DNA of 64,000 nt from Hyphomicrobiaceae bacterium (GTDB lineage: Bacteria; Pseudomonadota; Alphaproteobacteria; Rhizobiales; Methyloligellaceae): positions 1 through 64,000 of the forward strand of contig JACKJS010000001.1 of NCBI GenBank assembly GCA_020637815.1, read 5' to 3'. The notes beneath the pieces are model-generated. The model searched no databases. It worked only from the letters and a program-made list of their open reading frames with translations, and was not told where the DNA came from. A program made the translations under genes and the position numbers. Below are positions 41,262 to 50,288 of this stretch, piece by piece (position 1 is the stretch's first letter; each line of letters starts with the position of its first letter).

Positions 41262-43442
41262 ATGAACGTGCCGGAAAAGATGGAGCCGGAAAGCGCGGCT
41301 GCCCGAATCGCGGCCTTTGGACCGAGCCGCTATTTCAACCGTGAGCTATCCTGGCTCAACTTCAATAAGCGGGTCATGGAAGAGGCGGAGAACGAGCGCC
41401 ATCCTTTGCTCGAGCGCCTTCGCTTTCTATCGATCTCGGCCAACAATCTCGACGAGTTCTACATGGTTCGTGTCGCTGGTCTCCGGGCGCAGATGGTTGC
41501 CGGGATCGAGACGCCGAGCCAGGACGGCCTGACGCCCGCGCAGCAACTCGATCGGATCAACCATGCCGTCGCCGATCTGACCGCCCATCAGCAGGAAAGC
41601 TGGGTGACGCTGGAGGCGCTGCTCGGCGAAGCCGGGATTCATGTGCTCAGCGCCGATCAACTGACGGATCTGGAGCGCGACTGGCTGGAAGATCATTTCC
41701 TCGACCACATTTTCCCGGTGCTGACGCCGATTGCGGTCGACCCGGCCCATCCGTTCCCGTTTATCCCGAACTTCGGCTTCACCCTCGGCCTCGAACTGGT
41801 GCGCGAAGGATCGTTCCGCACCATGCACGCGCTTCTGCCGATCCCATCGCAGCTCGATCGTTTCATCCGGTTGCCGCAAAGCGTAGACGAGAACGCAGGT
41901 ATTCGTTTCATCCGGTTGGAGACGGTCGTCGGCATCTTCGTGTCGCGCTTGTTTCCCGGCTACCGGGTACGCAGCCAAGGCGCATTCCGCGTCGTGCGCG
42001 ACAGCGACATCGAGGTCCAGGAAGAGGCGGAAGATCTCGTCCGCGTGTTCGAATCGGCCCTGAAGCGCCGGAAGCGCGGTTCGGTGATTCGTCTCGAGAT
42101 GGAAGCGACCATGCCTTCGCGGCTACAGCGCTTCGTCATGCAGGAACTCAAGGTGACGGAGCAAGAGAGCTTCGTGCAGAAGGGCCTGATCGGCCTCGTG
42201 GACACCGATCAGCTCATCGTGGCAGACCGGCCGGATCTGAAGTTCCAGCCCTATGTCAGCCGGTTTCCCGAGCGCATCCGCGAACACCACGGCGACTGCT
42301 TCGCGGCCATCGCCAAGAAGGACATCGTGGTTCATCACCCATACGAATCCTTCGACGTCGTGCTCCAGTTCCTGAAGCAGGCCGCCGCCGATCCCGATGT
42401 GGTGGCGATCAAGTGGACGCTTTACCGGACGAGCAAGACCTCGCCCATCATCGAGGCGCTGAAGGAAGCCGCCGATGCGGGCAAGTCGGTCACGGCTGTG
42501 ATCGAGCTCAAGGCCCGGTTCGACGAAGAGGCCAACATCAAATGGGCCCGCGATTTGGAAAGCGCCGGCGTCCAGGTCGTCTATGGCTTTATCGAGCTCA
42601 AGACACACGCCAAGCTGAGCCTCATCGTCCGCCGCGAACGCGGGCAGCTTGCCACCTACTGTCATGTCGGCACCGGCAACTATCATTCGGTCACGGCGAA
42701 GATCTACACGGACCTGTCCTATTTCACCGCCGACCGGTCGATCGGCAACGATCTGTCGCGCATCTTCAACTACGTGACCGGCTACGCCGAGCCAGCGGAG
42801 CTTGAGGCCATGGCGGTCTCGCCTGGGGGCATCCGGGCCCGCATCCTCGATCACATCCGCGAGGAGATGTATCACGCCAAAGCGGGACGCCCCGCGGCGA
42901 TCTGGATGAAGATGAACTCCATCGTCGACCCGGAGATCATCGATGCTCTTTACGAGGCCAGCCAAGCGGGCGTCGAGATCGACCTCGTCTGCCGGGGTAT
43001 TTGCTGCCTACGGCCCGGTGTGCCGGGACTTTCGGAGAATATCCACGTGAAGAGCATCGTTGGCCGCTTCTTGGAGCATTCGCGCATTTATTGCTTCGGT
43101 GCAGGGCACGGGTTGCCGCATCGCAATGCCGCGATCTATATCAGTTCGGCCGATATGATGCAGCGTAACCTCAACCGCCGCGTCGAGGCGATGACGCCCA
43201 TCAAGAACGCGACGGTTCACGAGCAGATCCTCGATCAGATCATGGTCGCCAACTTGAAGGACAATCTCCAGAGCTGGCGTGTTCTGCCCGATGGGAACTC
43301 GGTGCGGATCGGTGTCGAGGAAGGCCAAGAGCCATTTAGCGCCCAGAATTATTTCATGACCAATCCGAGCCTGTCTGGAAGGGGAACTTCTTTGCCGGAA
43401 AATATGCCTCCGCGCTTTACGCGGGTTGTGGAGAGCCTCTAG
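41262..43442 (+). CDS. ppk1: Polyphosphate kinase 1
   Basis: 726 residues, full family length. Ppk1 polymerises the gamma phosphate of ATP into inorganic polyphosphate. The N-terminal RYFNRELSWLNFNKRVMEEA, the ANNLDEFYMVRVAG block and the catalytic PLD-like half are all present. The autophosphorylated His is about residue 449 in LKTHAKLSLIVRRE, and the second HKD-like site is in the KNATVHEQILDQIMVANL region. It forms an operon with ppx, which begins 9 nt after its stop. Confidence 0.96.
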   Translation: MNVPEKMEPESAAARIAAFGPSRYFNRELSWLNFNKRVMEEAENERHPLLERLRFLSISANNLDEFYMVRVAGLRAQMVAGIETPSQDGLTPAQQLDRINHAVADLTAHQQESWVTLEALLGEAGIHVLSADQLTDLERDWLEDHFLDHIFPVLTPIAVDPAHPFPFIPNFGFTLGLELVREGSFRTMHALLPIPSQLDRFIRLPQSVDENAGIRFIRLETVVGIFVSRLFPGYRVRSQGAFRVVRDSDIEVQEEAEDLVRVFESALKRRKRGSVIRLEMEATMPSRLQRFVMQELKVTEQESFVQKGLIGLVDTDQLIVADRPDLKFQPYVSRFPERIREHHGDCFAAIAKKDIVVHHPYESFDVVLQFLKQAAADPDVVAIKWTLYRTSKTSPIIEALKEAADAGKSVTAVIELKARFDEEANIKWARDLESAGVQVVYGFIELKTHAKLSLIVRRERGQLATYCHVGTGNYHSVTAKIYTDLSYFTADRSIGNDLSRIFNYVTGYAEPAELEAMAVSPGGIRARILDHIREEMYHAKAGRPAAIWMKMNSIVDPEIIDALYEASQAGVEIDLVCRGICCLRPGVPGLSENIHVKSIVGRFLEHSRIYCFGAGHGLPHRNAAIYISSADMMQRNLNRRVEAMTPIKNATVHEQILDQIMVANLKDNLQSWRVLPDGNSVRIGVEEGQEPFSAQNYFMTNPSLSGRGTSLPENMPPRFTRVVESL

Positions 43443-43451
43443 TCTCTCCGC

Positions 43452-44969
43452 ATGGCTGGGAGGAGAAAACGGGCGCCAGTCGCGGTCATCGACATCGGAT
43501 CCAACTCGGTGCGGTTGATCGTCTACGACAGCGCCACACATGCGCCTGCGCCGCTGTTCAACGAGAAGGTTCTGTGCGGGCTTGGGCGATCCATCGCGAC
43601 TACGGGCAGCCTCGACGTGGACGGTGTCGCGCGCGCGTTGCGGGCGCTTCGGCGTTTTCGTGCGTTGGTCGATCAGTTGCAGGTGCAACGTACCGAGGTG
43701 ATCGCCACGGCGGCCGCGCGCGAGGCGGCGAACGGGCCTGATTTCATCGCCAAGGCCGAACAGATCGTCGGCCAGAAGGTCACGCTGCTGTCCGGTACCA
43801 TGGAAGCGGAGTTGGCGGCGCTGGGCGTCATCTCGGGGATCTACGCCGCGGACGGATTCGTAGGCGATCTCGGCGGCGGCAGCTTGGAACTGGTGGATGT
43901 TCGTGGTGGCCGTCTCTCCAACGCGCTGACCTTACCGCTTGGCGGCTTGCGCTTGATAGACGCTTCCGGCGGTAACCGCAAAAAGGCACGCGAGATCATC
44001 GATGCGGAATTCGCCAAGGTCGATTGGCTGGAGAAGGGACGCGGACGCGACTTCTATGCGATTGGCGGTACCTGGCGGGCTCTCGCGCGGCTGCATATGG
44101 CGCAGACGGACTATCCGTTGCGCGTCATGCACAATTACCGGATTGACGGGCAGGCAGCGCTGAAATTCTCCGGGGCGGTGAATGCGGGATTGCCCGACGA
44201 CACGCCCGGTTTGCGGGACATCTCCAGTGCGCGGCGGGAAACCCTGCCATATGGCGCGCTGGTGCTCGAGCGGCTTATCAAGCAGATGAAGCCGCGAGCC
44301 ATTGTCGTTTCCGCGTTCGGCATTCGCGAAGGATTGCTGTACAGCCTGCTGAGTGCCCAAGAGCGGGCCAAGGACCCGTTGATCGAGGCGTGTTACACGC
44401 TTGCGGAACAGCGCTCGCGTTCGGTCGAGAACGCCGGCGAATTGCTGACCTGGACGGACAATCTGTTCCGTGTGCCGGGGCCGGTCGAAACTCCGGAGCA
44501 GACCCGGCTGCGCCACGCCGCCTGTCTTCTGTCCGATATCGGCTGGCGCGCGCATCCGGACTATCGCGGTGCCCAAAGTCTCAACCTTGTGGCCCATGGC
44601 GATTTGGTCGGCGTCGATCATCCTGGGCGCGCCTTTCTGGCGTTGACCGCGTATTACCGGAACGAGGGCGTGGTGAACGACGAGTTGAGCCGAAGCCTGG
44701 TCGAGCTGGTCGACAAAGATGCGCTGAAGCGCGCCAAGATCCTAGGGGCCGCGTTCCGTGTGGCCCATATGGTCGCCGCGGCGATGCCCGGTGTGCTGCC
44801 CCATACGCCGCTCGCTTACGAAGGCGATCGCCTTGTCTGGACGCTTCCGGAGCCTTATGCCGATCTTGAAGGCGAGCGTGTCAGCCGCCGTTTCAAGACG
44901 CTGGCGAATCTCCTGGACCGCGAGCCGGAGATTCGGATGGGCACCTCATTTCAACTCGCGGCGAGTTGA
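43452..44969 (+). CDS. ppx: Exopolyphosphatase / guanosine pentaphosphatase
   Basis: 505 residues. Ppx/GppA enzymes of the ASKHA fold hydrolyse polyphosphate from the end and pppGpp to ppGpp. The phosphate-binding loops are VIDIGSNSVRLIVYD near residue 13 and FVGDLGGGSLELVDV near 140. The C-terminal half (HAACLLSDIGWRAHPDYRG) has an HD-like helical domain. The 9-nt gap to ppk1 shows that synthesis and breakdown of polyphosphate are co-expressed. A clear intrinsic terminator follows at 45066. Confidence 0.95.
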   Translation: MAGRRKRAPVAVIDIGSNSVRLIVYDSATHAPAPLFNEKVLCGLGRSIATTGSLDVDGVARALRALRRFRALVDQLQVQRTEVIATAAAREAANGPDFIAKAEQIVGQKVTLLSGTMEAELAALGVISGIYAADGFVGDLGGGSLELVDVRGGRLSNALTLPLGGLRLIDASGGNRKKAREIIDAEFAKVDWLEKGRGRDFYAIGGTWRALARLHMAQTDYPLRVMHNYRIDGQAALKFSGAVNAGLPDDTPGLRDISSARRETLPYGALVLERLIKQMKPRAIVVSAFGIREGLLYSLLSAQERAKDPLIEACYTLAEQRSRSVENAGELLTWTDNLFRVPGPVETPEQTRLRHAACLLSDIGWRAHPDYRGAQSLNLVAHGDLVGVDHPGRAFLALTAYYRNEGVVNDELSRSLVELVDKDALKRAKILGAAFRVAHMVAAAMPGVLPHTPLAYEGDRLVWTLPEPYADLEGERVSRRFKTLANLLDREPEIRMGTSFQLAAS

Positions 44970-45065
44970 GCGCGATCATGGCCGCCGCCACCGGCAAACT
45001 TGCTGAACCAAGGAGCGATCCCTAAATCCCCAACAGCAAAGGCACAAGCGGCCGCCAATCCATGA

Positions 45066-45093
45066 GCCCGAACGCTTCGGGCGCAATTTTTTT
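45066..45093 (+). terminator. Rho-independent terminator of ppk1-ppx
   Basis: GCCCGAA (45066-45072), loop CGC and TTCGGGC (45076-45082) form a perfect 7-bp stem, followed by GCAA and seven T (45087-45093). This is the best intrinsic terminator in the window, about 100 nt after the ppx stop. Confidence 0.85.
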
Positions 45094-45137
45094 CGACAGC
45101 ACTCAAGCCGGAAGACCGGCCCGGACCTAAGATACCG

Positions 45138-46073
45138 ATGGCAGAGGATCTCTATTCCACTATAGGCGTTGCGAAGACCGCAACGGCCGACGAAATCACC
45201 AAGGCCTACCGCAAGCTCGCCAAGAAGCTGCATCCGGATCTCAATCCAGGAGACAAGGAGGCCGAGGAGAAGTTCAAGCAGGTTTCCTCCGCGTACGCGA
45301 TCCTGAACGACGAGGAGAAGCGCGGGAAGTACGACCGGGGCGAGATCGACGCGAGCGGGCAGGAGCGGCCCGAGGCGCAGTATTACCGAGAATATGCGGG
45401 CGGTCCCGGCGGCACGCGTTACCGCTCGTCTGCAGGTTATGAAGACATGGGCGAGTTCAGCGATCTCTTCGGCGACATTTTCGGCGCGGGCGGCCGCGCG
45501 GGAGCGCAGGGCCGGGGAGCGCGCGGCGGTGCGCGCTTCTCCATGCCTGGCCAGGACGCTCAGTATCATCTCGATATCGGCTTCATGGATGCGGTGAATG
45601 GAACCAAGACGCGCATCACGCTGCCCGACGGAAGCGCGCTCGACGTGACCATCCCGCCGGGTGTCAGTGAAGGCCAGGTGCTACGGCTGAAGGGCAAGGG
45701 GCATCCAGGCCTCGGAGAGGGACAGCCTGGAGACGCGCTGGTCGAGATCGGCGTGAAGCCGCACCCGGTCTTCACGCGCGAGGGCAATGACATCGCGATC
45801 GAGCTGCCGATCAGCCTCGACGAGGCGGTGCTCGGCGGCAAGGTCGAAATCCCGACCATCGGCGGGCGTGTGGCCATGACGGTACCGCCGGGAGCGAATT
45901 CGGGGCAAACGCTGCGCCTCAAGGGGCGCGGCGTGAAGGGCAAGGGCGACCAGCTCGTAAAGCTCAATGTCGTGATGCCTGAGGCGATCGACGAGGATCT
46001 GAAGCGGTTCATCGAGGAATGGAAGCAATCCCACGCCTACGATCCGCGGCGGAAATTGAAGGAGCAGGTGTGA
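45138..46073 (+). CDS. cbpA: DnaJ-like co-chaperone CbpA
   Basis: 311 residues. An N-terminal J domain with the HPD motif (residues 32-34 in LHPDLNPG) is followed by a Gly/Arg-rich linker with no zinc finger, then the DnaJ C-terminal substrate-binding domains (LPDGSALDVTIPPG, LRLKGKGHPG, LRLKGRGVKG). It stimulates Hsp70 and binds unfolded proteins. The missing zinc domain and the following cbpM gene mark it as CbpA rather than DnaJ. Its stop overlaps the cbpM ATG (TGATG). Confidence 0.92.
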   Translation: MAEDLYSTIGVAKTATADEITKAYRKLAKKLHPDLNPGDKEAEEKFKQVSSAYAILNDEEKRGKYDRGEIDASGQERPEAQYYREYAGGPGGTRYRSSAGYEDMGEFSDLFGDIFGAGGRAGAQGRGARGGARFSMPGQDAQYHLDIGFMDAVNGTKTRITLPDGSALDVTIPPGVSEGQVLRLKGKGHPGLGEGQPGDALVEIGVKPHPVFTREGNDIAIELPISLDEAVLGGKVEIPTIGGRVAMTVPPGANSGQTLRLKGRGVKGKGDQLVKLNVVMPEAIDEDLKRFIEEWKQSHAYDPRRKLKEQV

Positions 46074-46399
46074 TGCTGACCGAAGAGGACGTTGTTGCCC
46101 GCGTCTCGCACCTCACGGTGACGCGGCTCCGCGTATTCGTGTCGGAAGGTTTCATCAAGCCGGAGACCGACACGCAACCGGCCTATTCCGAAGCCGATCT
46201 CGCGCGCGCCGCGTTGATCTGCAATCTCGAGGACGAGTTGGGCTTCGATCAGGAGGACGTGCCGGTTCTTCTCAGCCTCATCGATCAAATCCACGGGCTT
46301 CGCGCCGAGTTGCAAGGGTTTGTCGAGGCAATAGAGGAACTGCCGCCCGAGACGCGGACCACGGTGCGCTTGCGCATCGCGCAGCGCCGCCGCCGATAG
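46073..46399 (+). CDS. cbpM: Chaperone modulator CbpM
   Basis: 108 residues starting at the ATG at 46073 that overlaps the cbpA stop. CbpM binds the J domain of CbpA and inhibits its co-chaperone activity. The N-terminal part is MerR-like helical (LTVTRLRVFVSEGFIKPE, then YSEADLARAALICNLEDELGF), followed by LSLIDQIHGLRAELQ and a very basic C-terminus. Pair and order with cbpA are the standard arrangement. Confidence 0.88.
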   Translation: MLTEEDVVARVSHLTVTRLRVFVSEGFIKPETDTQPAYSEADLARAALICNLEDELGFDQEDVPVLLSLIDQIHGLRAELQGFVEAIEELPPETRTTVRLRIAQRRRR

Positions 46400-46401
46400 C
46401 C

Positions 46402-46599
46402 ATGCGCTCTCCCGGCGTGGTCGTTTTCTATGTCCTACTGGTGATTCTGCTCACCATGGCGAGCGTGCTGTACGGCTTGGGCCGTTTGCCGGGAGACATC
46501 GTGGTGGATTTCGGCAGCTTTTACTTCTATGTGCCGTTCACCACCGGTCTGATCGTGGCCGCGCTACTCGGAGCGGTCTTCTGGTTTTTCCGCCGGTAG
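46402..46599 (+). CDS. DUF2905-like small membrane protein
   Basis: 65 residues with two transmembrane helices (VVVFYVLLVILLTMASVLYG and PFTTGLIVAALLGAVFWFF) separated by the short loop LGRLPGDIVVDFGSFYFYVP, which is diagnostic for DUF2905. The function is unknown. It begins 2 nt after cbpM and may be translated from the same mRNA. Its last 36 nt overlap the 3' end of the convergent rnd gene. Confidence 0.8.
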   Translation: MRSPGVVVFYVLLVILLTMASVLYGLGRLPGDIVVDFGSFYFYVPFTTGLIVAALLGAVFWFFRR

Positions 46600-47736
46600 A
46601 ACCAAGACAGCGCCCTTGCGGATGGTGAGCGACAGTTCGCCGCGCTTCAGCGCCAGCGCATCCTCGCCGAACAGTTTCCGGCGCCAGCCGCGCAAGGCCG
46701 GCGTATCGGCATCGTTCGAGCGGGCGATCTGCTCGAGTTCGTCGGTTGTGGCGATGAGCTTCGGCGCCACGCCATTGAGGCCGGCGGTTGCTTTCAACAG
46801 AACCCGCAACAGATCCATGACGGCCTGTGCCTCTGGCGGCATCGGCTCGCCGCGCCGAAGCGGCGGGACCGTTTCAGGGTCGCGCTCGAGGCCGCGCTGG
46901 ACGGCGTCCAGCACGGCGCGGCCGCGCGGCGAGCGGGCGAAACCGTTGTGCAAGGACCGCAGGGCGCCGAGATCGTCCAGCGTCCGGGGAGCTTGGCCGG
47001 CAATGTCGTAAAGCGCTTCGTCCTTGAGGACGCGCGAGCGGGGCACGTCTTGCGATTGGGCTTCGCGTTCGCGCCAGGCGGCAAGTTCCATGAGGACACC
47101 GAGCGCCTTCTGCGTTTTGATCCGCATCTTGAGCCGCCGCCAGGCGTGCTCCGGATGAAGCTCGTATGTGGCGGGATCGGTCAGGACCGCCATCTCCTCG
47201 TTGAGCCAGCTTGCGCGCTCCGATTTGTCGAGCTGAGTGCGGAGTTTCGGATAGAGATCGCGGAGATGGGTGACGTCGCCGAGCGCATAGGTGAGCTGGC
47301 GTTCGGATAGCGGCCGCCGGCTCCAATCCGTGAATCGGGAGCTCTTATCGAGGCTGCGGCTGAGCAGGCGCTTCACGAGCATGGCGTAGCTGACCGCCTC
47401 GCCGAAGCCGCACACCATTGCCGCCACTTGCGTGTCGAAGATCGGGTGCGGCACGACGCCCGCCATATGATGAACGATTTCAATGTCTTGGCGTGCCGAA
47501 TGGAAAACCTTGAGCACGTTCTCGTTGACCATCAAGTCGAAGAAGGGCTTGAGATCGATGCCCGGCGCCAAGTTGTCGATCAGAACCTCGGTGTCGCCGC
47601 CGGCGATCTGAATGAGACACAGGCGCGGCCAGAAGGTTTGCTCGCGCATGAATTCGGTATCGACCGCGATAAACGGTGCCGTGGCGAGATCGGCACAGGC
47701 GGCTTTCAGATCTTCGGTCGTTGTAATGAGATGCAT
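46564..47736 (-). CDS. rnd: Ribonuclease D
   Basis: 390 residues from the ATG at 47736. A 3'-5' exoribonuclease involved in tRNA 3' maturation. The DEDDy exonuclease motifs are IAVDTEFMREQTF (Asp and Glu), FHSARQDIE and YALGDVTHL, and an HRDC helical domain follows (RSRVLKDEALYDIAGQAPR). The C-terminal region ends in a short basic tail. Its end runs 36 nt into the DUF2905 gene on the other strand. The frame continues upstream to 47916 without start-like features. Confidence 0.93.
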   Translation of the reverse strand: MHLITTTEDLKAACADLATAPFIAVDTEFMREQTFWPRLCLIQIAGGDTEVLIDNLAPGIDLKPFFDLMVNENVLKVFHSARQDIEIVHHMAGVVPHPIFDTQVAAMVCGFGEAVSYAMLVKRLLSRSLDKSSRFTDWSRRPLSERQLTYALGDVTHLRDLYPKLRTQLDKSERASWLNEEMAVLTDPATYELHPEHAWRRLKMRIKTQKALGVLMELAAWREREAQSQDVPRSRVLKDEALYDIAGQAPRTLDDLGALRSLHNGFARSPRGRAVLDAVQRGLERDPETVPPLRRGEPMPPEAQAVMDLLRVLLKATAGLNGVAPKLIATTDELEQIARSNDADTPALRGWRRKLFGEDALALKRGELSLTIRKGAVLVLPAEKPEDRSE

Positions 47737-47957
47737 GGCTGGCGGATATAGCCCAAGGGAAGGCACGTGGCCAAGAGGGCTCTTGGGAAGAGGGCTCTTG
47801 GGCCGCCGCCGGTTCGGTTGAAACGTCGGGCTGGCCGGCGCGGCGAAACTCGCGCCTCCGCCTTGACAAAAGGCGGCTTCCCGTGCGGTGTTCCGCTCGC
47901 TTCCGACCAGAAGCATTCAGCGGCAAATACGCCTCTCCGCCACAGATTTAAAGAGCC

Positions 47958-49904
47958 ATGCACGCTTTTCGCACTCACACTTGCGGCGCGCTCCGCAGCG
48001 CCGATGTCGGCAACATCGTTCGCCTTTCCGGCTGGGTTCATCGCATCCGCGATCACGGAGGGCTGCTGTTCATCGACTTGCGCGACCACTACGGAATCAC
48101 ACAGATCGTCGCCGATCCGGATTCGCCGGCTTTCGCGACAGTAGAGACGCTGAAGCCCGAATGGGTCGTGCGTGTGGACGGCAAGGTCGTGGCCCGCTCC
48201 GCGGAGACGATCAATCCCAACTTGCCCACGGGCGAGGTTGAGGTTCGCGTGGCCGACATCGAGATTCTGTCGGAATCGGCGGAGCTGCCGCTGCCGGTGT
48301 TCGGCGAGCCGGACTATCCGGAAGAGACGCGGCTGCGCTACCGCTTCCTCGATCTGCGGCGCGAGACGCTGCACGCCAACGTCATGAAACGCGCGGAGAT
48401 CATCTCCTCGATCCGGACGCGCATGCGCGACGCGGGCTTCTTCGAATTTCAGACGCCAATCCTGACGGCATCCTCGCCGGAAGGCGCGCGCGACTATCTC
48501 GTGCCGTCCCGCGTGCACCCGGGCAAGTTCTACGCCCTGCCGCAGGCGCCGCAGCAGTTCAAGCAGCTCATCATGATGGGCGGGTTCGACCGCTATTTCC
48601 AGATCGCGCCATGCTTCCGCGACGAGGATGCGCGCGCGGACCGTTCGCCGGGCGAATTCTATCAGCTTGACCTGGAAATGAGCTTCGTCACCCAGGACGA
48701 CATATTCGATACGGTCGAGCCGATCATACGCGGGCTGTTCGAGGAGTTCGGCAACGCCCAGCCGGTGACGCCGAAATTCCCGCGCATCGCCTACAAGGAG
48801 TCGATGCACAAATACGGCACCGACAAGCCGGACCTGCGCAACCCGATCGAGATGGAAGACGTGACCGAGCACTTCCGCGGCTCCGGCTTCAAGGTTTTTG
48901 CCGCCATGCTCGAAAAGGATGAAAACGCGCGGGTCTGGGCGATCCCCGGCAAGGGCGGCGGCAGCCGCGCTGTTTGCGACCGTCTCAATTCCTGGGCGCA
49001 AGGCGAGGGCCAGCCCGGGCTGGGCTATATCTTCTGGAGGACCACCTCAGAAGATTACAAGGAGTTGCTAAGTCGAAGGAACGCGCTCGCAGCATCACCT
49101 GAAGCGGCTTCCAAATTGCCGCAACCAAGGGCAGACGTGCGAAAGGAGCTGGCTGAAATTGACGAGCGGCTCGATCAGCTAGAAGCCAAACTGCTCGAAG
49201 ATGCTACTGGCGTCGAGGCTAGTGGACCTATCGCGAAGAACATCGGAGCAGCTCGTTGCGTGGCACTTCGAAAGCAGTTGGGGTTGAGGGCAGGCGATGC
49301 GGTGTTCTTCGTCGCCGGTCTGCCGAAGACGTTCGTCGACTTCGCCGCCAAGGCGCGCACCAAGATCGGCGAGGAGCTTCAGCTCATCGCCTCGGGCCGG
49401 TTCGACTTCTGCTGGATCGTCGACTTCCCGATGTTCGAGTGGAACGAGGACGAGGGGAAGATCGACTTCTCACACAATCCGTTCTCCATGCCGCAAGGCG
49501 GGCTCGAAGCGCTGGACACGATGGAGCCGGAAGAGATCATGGCCTACCAGTACGACCTCGTCTGCAACGGCGTCGAGCTGTCCTCGGGCGCGATCCGGAA
49601 CCACAAGCCGGAGATCATGGAAAAGGCCTTCGCCATCGCCGGCTATCCCAAGGAAGAGTTGGAGAAGCGCTTTGGCGGCATGCTGCGCGCGCTGCAATAC
49701 GGCGCGCCGCCCCATGGCGGCATCGCGCCCGGCATCGACCGTATGGTGATGCTGTTGTGCGGTGAGGAGAATTTGCGCGAAGTGGTGATGTTCCCGATGA
49801 ACCAGCAGGCCGAAGATCTGCTGATGGGCGCACCGTCCGAGGTCTCGCCGGAACAGCTCAAGGAGCTGAACATCCGCATCTCGCTGCCGAAGGCGAAGAG
49901 CTAG
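47958..49904 (+). CDS. aspS: Aspartyl-tRNA synthetase with an internal insertion
   Basis: 648 residues; the family usually has about 590-600. It charges tRNA-Asp (or tRNA-Asp and tRNA-Asn in the non-discriminating form). The OB-fold anticodon domain is at the start (RLSGWVHRIRDHGGLLFIDLRD), class II motif 2 is PCFRDEDARADRSPGEFYQLD and motif 3 is GGIAPGIDRMVMLL, with the GAD domain between. Residues about 362-419 (bases about 49041-49214) are a coiled-coil-like insertion rich in Glu, Leu and Arg, between FWR and SGPIAKNIG. Its GC content is visibly lower than the flanks. The rest is complete, so the enzyme should work. Confidence 0.95.
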   Translation: MHAFRTHTCGALRSADVGNIVRLSGWVHRIRDHGGLLFIDLRDHYGITQIVADPDSPAFATVETLKPEWVVRVDGKVVARSAETINPNLPTGEVEVRVADIEILSESAELPLPVFGEPDYPEETRLRYRFLDLRRETLHANVMKRAEIISSIRTRMRDAGFFEFQTPILTASSPEGARDYLVPSRVHPGKFYALPQAPQQFKQLIMMGGFDRYFQIAPCFRDEDARADRSPGEFYQLDLEMSFVTQDDIFDTVEPIIRGLFEEFGNAQPVTPKFPRIAYKESMHKYGTDKPDLRNPIEMEDVTEHFRGSGFKVFAAMLEKDENARVWAIPGKGGGSRAVCDRLNSWAQGEGQPGLGYIFWRTTSEDYKELLSRRNALAASPEAASKLPQPRADVRKELAEIDERLDQLEAKLLEDATGVEASGPIAKNIGAARCVALRKQLGLRAGDAVFFVAGLPKTFVDFAAKARTKIGEELQLIASGRFDFCWIVDFPMFEWNEDEGKIDFSHNPFSMPQGGLEALDTMEPEEIMAYQYDLVCNGVELSSGAIRNHKPEIMEKAFAIAGYPKEELEKRFGGMLRALQYGAPPHGGIAPGIDRMVMLLCGEENLREVVMFPMNQQAEDLLMGAPSEVSPEQLKELNIRISLPKAKS

Positions 49905-50288
49905 CGCTCCGCGTTCTTCTGCATGAGAGATCGCTCCAGTGCGGTCTTGACGCTCTCCTTGAACGCTTCGGGGTCCCCGCACGTGCGCGATGTCGCGCAG
50001 GCCGGTCTCGCGCACCATTTTGATCTACTCTTTGCGAACGGTGTGGGGATCGGCGCTGGCGCTGCCGGGGGGTGGCGTGAAGGGCTAAAGATGCGGCACA
50101 CGGACGATGCAACATTTGCATGACATGGCTGACGCCGGAGGTGTTTCACGGCTATGATGCGATCGAGCGTGCCGTAGGGCACCAAGATGGGCGGACACGG
50201 CTCATTTTGCATGTAGTCCGTATACGGCGCTCTATATGCCGCAAGGGAGGGCTCTTTCCTGGAGTGAGGGACGAAAGGACAAGGGACC
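49905..50288. other. Intergenic stretch with a possible gene relic
   Basis: On the minus strand, two short frames could be joined: IKMVRETGLRDIAHVRG in one frame and DPEAFKESVKTALERSLM in the next. They look protein-like and meet at a run of G residues near 49978, suggesting the frameshifted end of an old gene. Neither frame is long enough to name. The plus strand shows only low-quality open frames. The last 60 bases before 50289 may carry the promoter of the next gene. Confidence 0.4.

Noticed and set aside
45591..46012. Antisense open frames within cbpA
   Set aside because: Ser/Pro/Thr-rich shadow translations of the J-protein gene.
47706..49001. 431-residue open frame antisense to aspS
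   Set aside because: Its translation is Arg/His-rich and lacks any motif, while the opposite strand encodes conserved AspRS blocks.
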